Positions 1 through 5,776 of a DNA stretch of 8,177 nt are shown here, piece by piece (positions within the stretch are counted from its first letter, which is position 1; each line of letters begins with the position of its first letter). Source of the DNA: JAAYYM01 sp035271065 (GTDB lineage Bacteria; Bacillota; Clostridia; Lachnospirales; Lachnospiraceae); assembly GCA_035271065.1 (NCBI GenBank), contig DATESB010000049.1:1-8177 (forward strand), written 5' to 3'. Below the pieces are notes generated by a model. It was given only the letters and a program-made list of their open reading frames with translations. It ran no database searches and was not told the origin of the DNA. Made by a program: the position numbers and the translations under genes.

Positions 1-35
1 ACACTGACGGTTCCATTACGAATTTGATACAACAT
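1..35 (-). CDS. ABC-F ATPase, first 12 codons (runs off the left edge)
   Basis: On the minus strand, 22 bases after the TfoX stop codon, an ATG at 35-33 is preceded by a purine-rich ribosome binding site (GGAAGAGGG, 7 bases upstream). It opens a frame reading MLYQIRNGTVSV before the window ends. From memory, this is how a clostridial subfamily of ABC-F ATPases begins: a short first strand followed by a segment like SHIDFEIKG and the first Walker A motif. That continuation is absent here but present, without a start, on the opposite strand from about 624. I infer that the two pieces are one gene separated by an inversion. The alternative is a second, divergently oriented ABC-F paralogue whose body lies outside the window. 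The frame and ribosome binding site are seen directly; the identity rests on only 12 residues. Confidence 0.6.
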   Translation of the reverse strand, partial: MLYQIRNGTVS

Positions 36-57
36 TTCGTATCCCTCTTCCGGCACC

Positions 58-390
58 TTATGATTTCTTACTTGCCGGCTTCTTCTTTGGCTTTGGAACC
101 GGAGTAACTTCTTCCAAAATACCAATCACTTCGCTGCAAAAGTCTATATCCTCAATATCTAAAATATAATGTTCTTTCGCACCTTCATATGGAAATCCCA
201 TTTCTGCATCTTCCATCAGGCTTTCAATTTCGGGAAGTTTTTTAACAAATACAGTATTGTCACAAACCAACAAGACCGGCTTATCATTGACGTAAACCAT
301 ATACTCTCCAAACATCTTTTTATAACGAACTTCGCCTACTCCCCTGACTTGGACACAAACAAATTCTATGTATTCAACTGAAGTTGCCAT
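58..390 (-). CDS. TfoX N-terminal domain protein
   Basis: This encodes a 110-residue protein of the TfoX/Sxy N-terminal-domain family. I chose the ATG at 390 because a strong site (GAGGAGAGGG) lies just before it; an ATG 30 bases upstream extends the frame but has no such site. The family motif is clear at residues 23-50: RYKKMFGEYMVYVNDKPVL followed by a second strand ending in VFVK. Residues 67-80 match the usual FPYEGAKEHYILDIE segment. The C-terminus (about 96-110) is a lysine- and proline-rich tail, possibly nucleic-acid binding. The full proteobacterial TfoX/Sxy is a competence regulator, but stand-alone N-terminal domains like this one have no settled function, so no symbol is given. 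It sits between the unknown gene at 427-645 (36-base gap) and the ABC-F start (22-base gap), all on the minus strand, which suggests one transcript. Confidence 0.85.
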   Translation of the reverse strand: MATSVEYIEFVCVQVRGVGEVRYKKMFGEYMVYVNDKPVLLVCDNTVFVKKLPEIESLMEDAEMGFPYEGAKEHYILDIEDIDFCSEVIGILEEVTPVPKPKKKPASKKS

Positions 391-426
391 AATCCCTCTC
401 CTCTCTGCTTTCACATACATTAATTT

Positions 427-645
427 TTATCGAGATAACATATACTGTTCTACCTCATCATCGGTCAATTTCCGTATCTGCGTATTCGCATATTCTTGAT
501 ACGGTTCCATTTTGAAAACAGGTTTCATAGTCTCACACGTTTTCTCCTTATTTTTCTTTAGGTATCGCTCTATTTCTTCTACATCAGAAAAAATCTTATA
601 AGAACATCTCCCGTTTTTACTTTTTATCTCATATTGATTTTGAAA
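427..645 (-). pseudogene. 3' end of an unidentified gene, cut at the ABC-F junction
   Basis: A minus-strand frame is open from 645 down to a TAA at 427-429, giving 72 codons with no credible start at the upstream end. Its codons look used: the peptide is charged and helical, with segments such as DVEEIERYLKKNKEK and a C-terminal RKLTDDEVEQYMLSR. Going upstream, the frame reaches a TGA at 646-648 inside sequence that on the plus strand encodes the ABC-F ATPase, so only roughly 427-620 is likely to belong to this gene. I read it as the C-terminal fragment of a longer protein whose front half was separated by the rearrangement that split ABC-F. I do not recognise the family. It lies 36 bases upstream of TfoX in the same direction and probably shared its transcript. 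Confidence 0.5.
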
Positions 646-2414
646 TCAAAGGGCAGGAGAAAATAGCGGTTGTTGGTCGGAATGGAGCGGGAAAAACTAC
701 ATTGCTCAGGCTGATTGCCGGTGAACTAAATTTGGACCGTGATGACAAAAGAGTGGAAAACGGGATTGTGACTGCAAGGAAAATCAGTATAGGAATGCTT
801 GCGCAGAATAGCCTTGAATATCATGACCGAACAGTCGAGGAAATTCTTTTAGAGGCATGCCCTGTTACAGATATATATGCGAAAGAACGCTTTCTCTATG
901 AATTGGAGTATGATAGACTTTTTACCGGATTTGGGTTTCAAAAAGAGGAGAAAAAGCGGAAATTTTCCTCTTTTTCAGGTGGTGAGCAAACAAAGATTTC
1001 TTTGATTAGATTGTTGCTTATGAAACCGGATATTCTGCTGTTAGATGAGCCGACGAATCATTTGGATATAGAAACTGTGGAATGGCTGGAGCAGTATATG
1101 CACCGCTATGAAAAGGCGGTTGTTTTTGTATCTCATGATCGATTTTTTTTGGATCAAGTGGTGGATACCGTTTACGAGCTGGAACGAGGAAGCCTAAAAC
1201 GATATTCAGGTAATTATACGCAGTATCGCGTCCAAAAGAGTAAAGACACCGCGTTGCAGAAGAAGGCTTACGATAGGCAGCAGGCAGAAATAAAGAAGCT
1301 CAATGATTTGATTGAGCAATTCAAACATAAACCAACAAAGGCTTCATTTGCCAGAAGTCGTAAAACGATATTGGAGCGAATGGAATTGGTTCAAAAGCCC
1401 GAGGAGGGAGAAGCCCATATATTTACAGGCGAATTGGTGCCACTGGTATCGGGGAGCAAGTGGGTGCTGGAAGCAGAGCACTTGAAAATAGGATATGAGC
1501 AGGTGCTGTTAGAAATTTCACTACGCATCCGACGAGGACAGAAAATAGGCATTATTGGAGATAACGGAGTTGGGAAAACGACATTTCTGAAGACAGTAGC
1601 GGGATTACTGAAGCCACTGTCAGGGAGATGTACTTTGGGAAACAATATTGAGATGGGATATTTTGATCAGCAGACGGCATCGATTACTTCAGATAAAAGA
1701 GTAGCAGAGCATTTTCATGATTTATTTCCGGGAATGCAGGAAAAGGAAATGCGACAGACGCTGGGGGCATATTTGTTTCATGGCAGAGATGCAGCGAAAG
1801 TAGTCTCAGACCTTTCAGGAGGAGAAAAGGCGAGGCTAATATTGGCTGAAATTCTGACAAGTAAGCCTAATTTTTTGGTGTTGGATGAACCGACCAACCA
1901 TATGGATGTGCAGGCAAAAGAAACGCTTGAATCAGCATTTCGCGCATATGCCGGGACGATTTTATTTGTATCTCATGACCGCTATTTTATCAAGCAGGTA
2001 GCAGATGCAATTCTTGTTTTTGAAGGGCAGTCTGTGATGTACTATCCATTTGGATATGAACATTATTTGGAGCACAGCCGTAGGGGCGACGGAGAGGATT
2101 TGTCTGCCTTGATGCAAGCCGAAGAGCAGGCTATGATTGCAGGACTCAGGGCGGTTCCAAAGGCAGAACGACACAGACTAAAAGAAATCGGGACCAAAGA
2201 AGCGTATCTGGATTGGAAACTTGGATTAGCGGCAAAACCCATGGAAGTGGCTGAAGACAGAGTGCAAATGATTTGGAAGCATTTGCAACAACGCAAGGAA
2301 GAAGAGTATATGCCGGATGTAACCGACTTGGAGCAGGAGTTGAAAGAGGATATACAAGAATGGACAAGGTATTGTTTGGAATGGTATGATATTTTATTAT
2401 CAGATGAAGGATAA
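624..2414 (+). CDS. ABC-F ATPase, 5'-truncated
   Basis: This is a soluble ABC-F protein with two ATPase domains and no membrane segments; the family acts on ribosomes (translation factors or antibiotic-resistance protection). Recognisable sequence starts about 624-630 (SHIDFEIKG), then the first Walker A GRNGAGKT at 675-698. Counting residues from the TTG at 702, the first signature SGGEQ is at 92-96 and Walker B LLLDEPTNHLD at 112-122. A lysine-rich linker (about 170-245) has the helical look of an interdomain arm. The second Walker A GDNGVGKT is at 286-293, the second signature LSGGEK at 371-376 and Walker B LVLDEPTNHMD at 392-402. A C-terminal extension (about 460-570) is charged and probably coiled. 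No ATG or ribosome binding site precedes the P-loop, and a start at 702 would lose it. The frame is open back to 531, but the part before 620 reads as unrelated sequence. The 3' part is intact, so the truncation looks recent or reversible. The SAP-domain gene follows after 17 bases. Confidence 0.85.
   Translation, partial: LSHIDFEIKGQEKIAVVGRNGAGKTTLLRLIAGELNLDRDDKRVENGIVTARKISIGMLAQNSLEYHDRTVEEILLEACPVTDIYAKERFLYELEYDRLFTGFGFQKEEKKRKFSSFSGGEQTKISLIRLLLMKPDILLLDEPTNHLDIETVEWLEQYMHRYEKAVVFVSHDRFFLDQVVDTVYELERGSLKRYSGNYTQYRVQKSKDTALQKKAYDRQQAEIKKLNDLIEQFKHKPTKASFARSRKTILERMELVQKPEEGEAHIFTGELVPLVSGSKWVLEAEHLKIGYEQVLLEISLRIRRGQKIGIIGDNGVGKTTFLKTVAGLLKPLSGRCTLGNNIEMGYFDQQTASITSDKRVAEHFHDLFPGMQEKEMRQTLGAYLFHGRDAAKVVSDLSGGEKARLILAEILTSKPNFLVLDEPTNHMDVQAKETLESAFRAYAGTILFVSHDRYFIKQVADAILVFEGQSVMYYPFGYEHYLEHSRRGDGEDLSALMQAEEQAMIAGLRAVPKAERHRLKEIGTKEAYLDWKLGLAAKPMEVAEDRVQMIWKHLQQRKEEEYMPDVTDLEQELKEDIQEWTRYCLEWYDILLSDEG
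634..649. repeat. Perfect 7-bp dyad at the ABC-F breakpoint
   Basis: The sequence TTGATTT-TG-AAATCAA is a perfect inverted repeat with 7-base arms and a 2-base centre. It lies within codons for the start of the ABC-F homology (IDFEIK), at the point where the minus-strand unknown gene stops making sense. Serine invertases cut sites with this geometry (short dyad, 2-bp core), but the codons alone could produce it by chance. No second copy is visible at the left edge, where the partner site would lie outside the window. Confidence 0.4.
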
Positions 2415-2431
2415 CAGGTGGCAGAAGACAA

Positions 2432-3007
2432 ATGAAGCAAGACAGACCCGTATTAGACAGAAATTTGGATTGTAAAACATTTCGGGAGTTTTATTACCTA
2501 AAAGAAGAATTAGTGGATTTTTGCAGAAAAAACAAGTTGCCTACTACCGGTGGGAAGATAGAGATTACAGATAGAATTGCTTGCTTTTTGGATACCGGGG
2601 AAATACCAATTGTGAAAACGCAGAAGAAAAGCACACCAACCGTTACTGAGATTGATGAAGAGACAAAGATAGAAACAGATTTTGTTTGTTCGGAAAAACA
2701 CAGAGCTTTTTTTAAAGAGCATATCGGAAATCATTTTTCGTTTAATGTTGCTTTTCAAAAGTGGTTAAAAACCAATGCAGGGAAGACGTATAGAGAAGCA
2801 ATTGATGCTTACTATCAAATCTTTGAGAAGAAGAAAAATGGAACAACTCAAATTGATAAGCAGTTCGAGTATAATACTTATATCCGTGATTTTTTTGCCG
2901 ATAACAAGGGTAAATCTTTAGAAGAAGCCATTCAATGTTGGAAATATAAAAAGCAAGTGCAAGGTCATAATCGTTACGAGCAATCAGACCTTGAAGCGTT
3001 GAAATGA
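2432..3007 (+). CDS. SAP-domain protein with a repeated C-terminal module
   Basis: This encodes 191 residues, cytoplasmic, with no signal or membrane segment. Residues about 20-52 form a SAP-type helix-loop-helix (LKEELVDFCRKNKLPTTGGK, then ITDRI), a fold that binds DNA or RNA in other proteins. After a polar linker (60-85), the C-terminal part holds two similar segments: about 104-130 (FNVAFQKWLKTNAGKTYREA and onward) and about 147-172 (YNTYIRDFFADNKGKSLEEA and onward). Both follow the pattern aromatic-x8-(T/N)-x-GK(T/S)-x2-EAI, which suggests an internal duplication. From memory this C-terminal part resembles a domain of unknown function (DUF6434) found beside SAP domains in Firmicutes. The ATG is preceded by AGGTGG about 10 bases upstream. 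It follows the ABC-F gene by 17 bases, so the two are probably cotranscribed. Its role is unknown; nucleic-acid binding is inferred only from the SAP match. Confidence 0.8.
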   Translation: MKQDRPVLDRNLDCKTFREFYYLKEELVDFCRKNKLPTTGGKIEITDRIACFLDTGEIPIVKTQKKSTPTVTEIDEETKIETDFVCSEKHRAFFKEHIGNHFSFNVAFQKWLKTNAGKTYREAIDAYYQIFEKKKNGTTQIDKQFEYNTYIRDFFADNKGKSLEEAIQCWKYKKQVQGHNRYEQSDLEALK

Positions 3008-3045
3008 AAAACTGAAATATAAATTTGCAATGGGAGGTAAGAGGC

Positions 3046-3498
3046 ATGCAATTTGAAAATGAATACAGGAAGTTCATGGAAGAGTACGGAAGAGGCAGAA
3101 AAATGGTTTTGTCAACTTCATTAAGTGATAAGGTGACATCAAGAATGATGAGTATCGTGATGATAGACGGAAAGTTCTATTTTCAAACAGATCGGAATTT
3201 CAGAAAGTATCATCAAATATGCAAAAACCCAAATGTGGCACTTTGTATTGATAATATACAAATTGAAGGAATGTGTAGAGAAATCGGGCATCCTATGGAC
3301 CATGAGGAATTTTGCGGACTGTACCGAGAATGTTTCAAGAATTCTTATGAAATGTATTCTTCATTGCAAGATGAAAGACTGTTTGTGGTTGAGCCAACTT
3401 ATATTGAAAAGTGGACTTATATCGATAACAAGCCATTTGTAGAAGTCTTTGAAGTTGAACAGAAGAGATATGAGATAAATCCTTATGTCATGACATGA
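3046..3498 (+). CDS. Pyridoxamine 5'-phosphate oxidase-like flavoprotein
   Basis: This encodes a 150-residue single-domain protein of the PNPOx-like split-barrel superfamily, which binds FMN (some members bind F420 or haem) as dimers. The typical pattern is visible: a first strand GRKMVLSTS (about 17-25), then SRMMSIVMIDGKFYFQTDR at 32-50, a flexible RKYHQICKNPNVALCIDN segment (53-70), and strand IQIEG (71-75). The mid-region EEFCGLYRECFKNSYEMYSS is helical. The C-terminus FEVEQKRYEINPY matches the usual closing strand. I take the ATG at 3046, which has GGGAGG 8 bases upstream, rather than the in-frame ATG at 3025, which lies before that site. The substrate is not predictable; small clostridial members are rarely characterised. 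It starts 38 bases after the SAP gene on the same strand and may be the last gene of that transcript. Confidence 0.85.
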   Translation: MQFENEYRKFMEEYGRGRKMVLSTSLSDKVTSRMMSIVMIDGKFYFQTDRNFRKYHQICKNPNVALCIDNIQIEGMCREIGHPMDHEEFCGLYRECFKNSYEMYSSLQDERLFVVEPTYIEKWTYIDNKPFVEVFEVEQKRYEINPYVMT

Positions 3499-3596
3499 TT
3501 AATGAGGATTGGATTACGGGAGAAGAACACTAACTTCCGGCTTATCTGCTTGAGGTCAAAAGATATCAAGTGAAAAGCTTGCTCACCGTGTACATT
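3499..3596 (+). other. Gene-free stretch, possible decayed coding sequence
   Basis: No intact gene is visible. One plus frame reads MINEDWITGEEH, a TAA at 3532-3534, then LPAYLLEVKRYQVKSLLT, which is protein-like on both sides of the stop. This could be the tail of a lost gene with one nonsense change, but it is too short to identify. No rho-independent terminator was recognised after the upstream oxidase-like gene. Confidence 0.2.
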
Positions 3597-3853
3597 ACCA
3601 CTAAAAAGAGGTTTTTCGAGTATTTTGTTGGTATTATATGACTCTGAATCAGTTGAACTCATTGAAAATACCTCTAAAAAGATGATTTCCAAGCATTCTA
3701 TTGGTATTATATGACTCTGAAAAGGTTGAACTCACTGAATAATACCTCTAAAAAGCTGATTTCTGAGCATTTTATTGGTATCTTACAGTTCTGAGTCGGT
3801 TCAATCAACTGTTTATTACCTACAAAATAATGATTTATTGTCGTTTTATAGGT
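3597..3853. repeat. Tandem array of four 36-bp palindromic units, 73-74 bp period
   Basis: Four units start with ACC and end with GGT at 3597-3632, 3670-3705, 3744-3779 and 3818-3853, each exactly 36 bases. Units 2 and 3 are nearly identical (about 5 differences), unit 1 is further off and unit 4 is the most divergent. Each can fold on itself: in unit 3, ACC, TAAAA and GCT pair with AGC, TTTTA and GGT. In unit 4, ACCTA and AAAA pair with TTTT and TAGGT, and AATAA with TTATT inside. The 37-38 base linkers are also dyads: GGTATTAT pairs with ATAATACC around linker 2, and ACAGTT with AACTGT inside linker 3. Linkers 1 and 2 share most bases, so they are not CRISPR spacers. The period is not a multiple of three and the frames are closed, so the array is non-coding. 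Its function is unknown. Confidence 0.75.
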
Positions 3854-3872
3854 ATAGTCTTGATTTGAGCAG

Positions 3873-4028
3873 ATGTGTAACATCCCGATTGAAGCGGATA
3901 TGATTCTATTTGAAACGGGAACCTTTACTTTTACAGGAGAGCCACTGTTTCAAATCTCGCTAGTCAGACAGTTTCCAAATGACGATGAAGAGTATATTAA
4001 AACAGAGATTTATATGGATGAGACTTAA
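3873..4028 (+). CDS. Short hypothetical protein, probably a remnant
   Basis: This frame of 51 codons has coding-like composition: it begins MCNIPIEADMILFETGTF and ends with an acidic segment NDDEEYIKTEIYMDET. It has no good ribosome binding site (the bases before the ATG are TTTGAGCAG), and the frame is closed just upstream by TGA at 3861-3863, right after the palindromic array ends at 3853. From memory the N-terminal part resembles the start of a longer uncharacterised clostridial protein in which QFPNDDEEY is followed by many more residues, so the jump to IKTEIYMDET may mark an internal deletion. I therefore call it a possible remnant rather than a working gene. The membrane-protein gene follows 46 bases later on the same strand. 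Confidence 0.45.
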   Translation: MCNIPIEADMILFETGTFTFTGEPLFQISLVRQFPNDDEEYIKTEIYMDET

Positions 4029-4074
4029 TTTTACCACGATTAGAGCAGATAAATTAAAAATTTGGAGGTGCATT

Positions 4075-4443
4075 ATGATAGCTATCATAGGGGCAAGTGC
4101 TTTTTCAATTGTCATAATACTATCAATTCTTATCATTTGTGGATTGCCATTAGGGGAGTTTACAATGGGAGGAAAATACAAAGTTTATCCTAAGAAACTG
4201 AGAATTGTATTATTGCTACAGCTAATTTTACAAATATTTTTTGTGGTCATAATCTTGCAAATGGGTGGATTTATACCATTTTGTTTTTCAAGGAATGTTA
4301 CAAAGATCATCTGTATTGTCATGGCTGCGTATCTTTCACTTAATACAATTATGAACTTCATGTCAAATAGTAAAAAAGAAAAATATGTTATGACACCACT
4401 TTCGCTGATTGCATCGGTATGTTTTTGGATAAGTGCACTATAA
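4075..4443 (+). CDS. Small integral membrane protein, four predicted helices
   Basis: This encodes 122 residues, almost entirely hydrophobic. The chosen ATG at 4075 has TTTGGAGGTG 6 bases upstream; a longer frame from 3979 exists but its extra 32 codons overlap the preceding short gene and have no such site. Likely membrane segments are about 3-24, 43-62, 76-96 and 105-122. The loop after helix 1 carries a distinctive LPLGEFTMGGKYKVYPKKLR (25-44), which I have seen in uncharacterised small membrane proteins of Firmicutes, so this looks like a family member of normal length rather than a fragment. No catalytic or transport motif is visible. Its TAA directly abuts the ATG of a 20-codon mini-ORF that leads into the next membrane-protein gene, so translation of the three is probably coupled. 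Confidence 0.7.
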   Translation: MIAIIGASAFSIVIILSILIICGLPLGEFTMGGKYKVYPKKLRIVLLLQLILQIFFVVIILQMGGFIPFCFSRNVTKIICIVMAAYLSLNTIMNFMSNSKKEKYVMTPLSLIASVCFWISAL

Positions 4444-4506
4444 ATGATGAAACAAGGTGGGCGTATATTTTGGTTTCCATTATCGACAAAAGGAGAAAAG
4501 AAATGA
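4444..4506 (+). CDS. 20-codon mini-ORF linking two membrane-protein genes
   Basis: An ATG directly abuts the stop codon of the upstream gene and opens a 20-codon frame (MMKQGGRIFWFP...KGEKK) that ends at TGA 4504-4506. That stop overlaps the ATG of the next gene by the ATGA arrangement. It has no ribosome binding site of its own, so it would depend on ribosomes finishing the upstream gene. Its first 13 bases including the start (AAATGATGAAACA, 4442-4454) are repeated exactly at the next gene's start (4501-4513), which suggests a small duplication made it. It may be a coupling device or a by-product; the peptide itself has no recognisable function. Confidence 0.3.
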   Translation: MMKQGGRIFWFPLSTKGEKK

Positions 4507-4952
4507 TGAAACAGTACAAGTTTGGCTTTGATATTTGGGGATTGGTGATTTTTTTCATTATTATGCTGCCGAATTTTGTGTGGTTTGCAATTCCGGCACC
4601 CAATGATGTGCTGAGAGCAGACTCGGTGACAGGAACTGTAGATATGGTAGCGTCAGTGTGTCAGGTCTTAATCGTTGCCTGCTTATGTGCTCTCATTAAT
4701 CAGCAAAGTAAGAAAATCCGTCTATCGCCACTTATAATTGCCGCGATAGTTAGTTGCCTTCTTTATTTTGCAGGTTGGGTGCTCTATTATAGCGGAGTTG
4801 TAAATGCGATTGTAATTCTGATTTTGTGCGTGTTTCCCTGTTTGGCTTTTCTCTTCTTTGCAATTGATAGGAAGAACATGATTGCAGTCATTCCCATTTC
4901 TATTTTCACGATATGTCATTTGATTTATGGAATGGTCAATTTTATCATTTAA
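4503..4952 (+). CDS. Uncharacterised membrane protein, five predicted helices
   Basis: This encodes 149 residues. The start at 4503 (or the adjacent ATG at 4506) follows AGGAG at 4491-4495, spaced 7-10 bases; an upstream in-frame ATG at 4419 lies inside the preceding gene and has no such site. Hydrophobic segments are at about 11-30, 45-66, 75-96, 100-120 and 125-147, with short polar loops (QQSKKIRLS at 68-76, DRKN at 122-125). The loop WFAIPAPNDVLRADS (27-41) after helix 1 looks conserved-type and probably faces outside. I recognise it only as a clostridial small membrane protein of unknown function. It lies between another small membrane protein and the HAD-type gene, with gaps of 59 and 23 bases, in a likely operon. 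Confidence 0.7.
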   Translation: MMKQYKFGFDIWGLVIFFIIMLPNFVWFAIPAPNDVLRADSVTGTVDMVASVCQVLIVACLCALINQQSKKIRLSPLIIAAIVSCLLYFAGWVLYYSGVVNAIVILILCVFPCLAFLFFAIDRKNMIAVIPISIFTICHLIYGMVNFII

Positions 4953-4975
4953 GTTCGTTAGACAGGAGGGAAACC

Positions 4976-5485
4976 ATGAATAAAAGGATTATTTTCCTTG
5001 ATATAGACGGTGTATTGAATTCTAACTTCTGGAATGAAAGCCATCAGAGAGAAATTAGTGATGGTTCTTTGATTGATGCAGAAAAAGTTAGATTGCTGGG
5101 TGAAATCATACGAAGAACTTCAGCTGATATTGTCCTGCATTCAGGATGGAGATTTTGGTTCAATCAAGATTTGGAACCGAACAGGAAAGAAGCTGAGAGG
5201 TTAGTAGAACTGTTAGAAAATGAAGGACTTACCATTAGCGACGTTACGCCGGATTTGACGACAGAAGAAATCAGAAGAACCAGAAAATTTAGTCTTGTTA
5301 AGGCATCAGAAATATTTGAATGGTTGAAGCAGCATCCTGAAGTTGAGCAATGGGTCGTGTTGGACGATTTGGATTTGCACAATATTGAATTGGCTAAACA
5401 TCAAATCAAAACAAATCAAGTAGTTGGTCTGACAAAAGAAGATGTGGAGTTGGCAGTAACAATGCTGACTAAAACCAATGCATAA
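4976..5485 (+). CDS. HAD-superfamily phosphatase-like protein
   Basis: This encodes a 169-residue soluble protein. HAD motif I is clear near the N-terminus, IIFLDIDGVLN (5-15), with D9 as the expected nucleophile and D11 as the acid/base. Motif II is LHSGWR with S56. The basic stretch RRTRKFSLVKASEI (100-113) should hold the motif III lysine (K104 or K109). The motif IV acidic pair is VVLDDLD (127-133). There is no large cap insert. This layout fits the small HAD domains of the nucleic-acid repair type (polynucleotide 3'-phosphatase-like, or the HAD domain of the Swiss Army Knife RNA repair family), but the substrate is not determined. The start is set by AGGAGGG 5 bases before the ATG. The 3' end overlaps the oppositely oriented gene at 5469-5720 by 17 bases. 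Confidence 0.8.
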   Translation: MNKRIIFLDIDGVLNSNFWNESHQREISDGSLIDAEKVRLLGEIIRRTSADIVLHSGWRFWFNQDLEPNRKEAERLVELLENEGLTISDVTPDLTTEEIRRTRKFSLVKASEIFEWLKQHPEVEQWVVLDDLDLHNIELAKHQIKTNQVVGLTKEDVELAVTMLTKTNA

Positions 5486-5720
5486 TCCCGCTGATGTCTT
5501 TTGCGCGGACGAAGAGGTCTTTGGCATTGTCAGCCAAATAAGTTTCCAGTTCAACAAGTTCATCCTCGGTGAAGCCTACGCTTTTCATTATTTTAGCGTC
5601 CGGAATGCTACCCTCAGCAAAGTCTTCACCTCGGTCAAAACGTACAGAAACAAAAGGCTTTCCTTGTATGGAGAGAATGGATGAATGAGTCAGTTTGATT
5701 TCATTTGCGTTAGCTGGCAT
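5469..5720 (-). CDS. Small conserved-type hypothetical protein
   Basis: This encodes 83 residues on the minus strand. The ATG at 5718-5720 has GGAGGTG 5 bases upstream, strong support for a real gene. The protein begins MPANANEIKLTHSSILSI, has a strand-rich middle (KPFVSVRFDRGEDFAEGSIP), then a helical acidic part (FTEDELVELETYL) and ends in ISGIMHWF. I have the impression of similar short proteins in Lachnospiraceae ending in ISGI-x-HW, but I cannot name a family. It is cytoplasmic, with no membrane segment or metal-binding cluster. It converges with the HAD gene, and their coding ends overlap by 17 bases with no terminator between them. It diverges from the MATE gene across a 115-base spacer. 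Confidence 0.7.
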   Translation of the reverse strand: MPANANEIKLTHSSILSIQGKPFVSVRFDRGEDFAEGSIPDAKIMKSVGFTEDELVELETYLADNAKDLFVRAKDISGIMHWF

Positions 5721-5776
5721 ATGAACACCTCCGAAGCGGACAAGTTTAGAATCATGGCCTACATACCATATATCGG

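Noticed and set aside
7..511. 11-bp direct repeat ACGGTTCCATT at 7-17 and 501-511 as an inversion or deletion site
   Set aside because: It is in direct, not inverted, orientation, does not lie at the breakpoint, and matches of this length are expected by chance in 8 kb.
702..2414. TTG at 702 as the real start of the ABC-F gene
   Set aside because: It lies after the Walker A lysine and threonine codons, so the product would lack the first P-loop, and there is no ribosome binding site. The homology clearly begins further upstream.
3485..3496. 12-bp perfect palindrome ATGTCATGACAT as an operator
   Set aside because: It spans the last codons of the oxidase-like gene, and one or two such palindromes are expected by chance in this window.
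3597..3853. CRISPR array (36-bp repeats, 37-38 bp spacers)
   Set aside because: The would-be spacers 1 and 2 are nearly the same sequence and spacer 3 is related; the repeats differ more than a CRISPR allows, and no cas gene is present.
3979..4074. Upstream in-frame extension of the first small membrane protein
   Set aside because: It overlaps the short gene at 3873-4028, lacks a ribosome binding site, and a strong site precedes the ATG at 4075.
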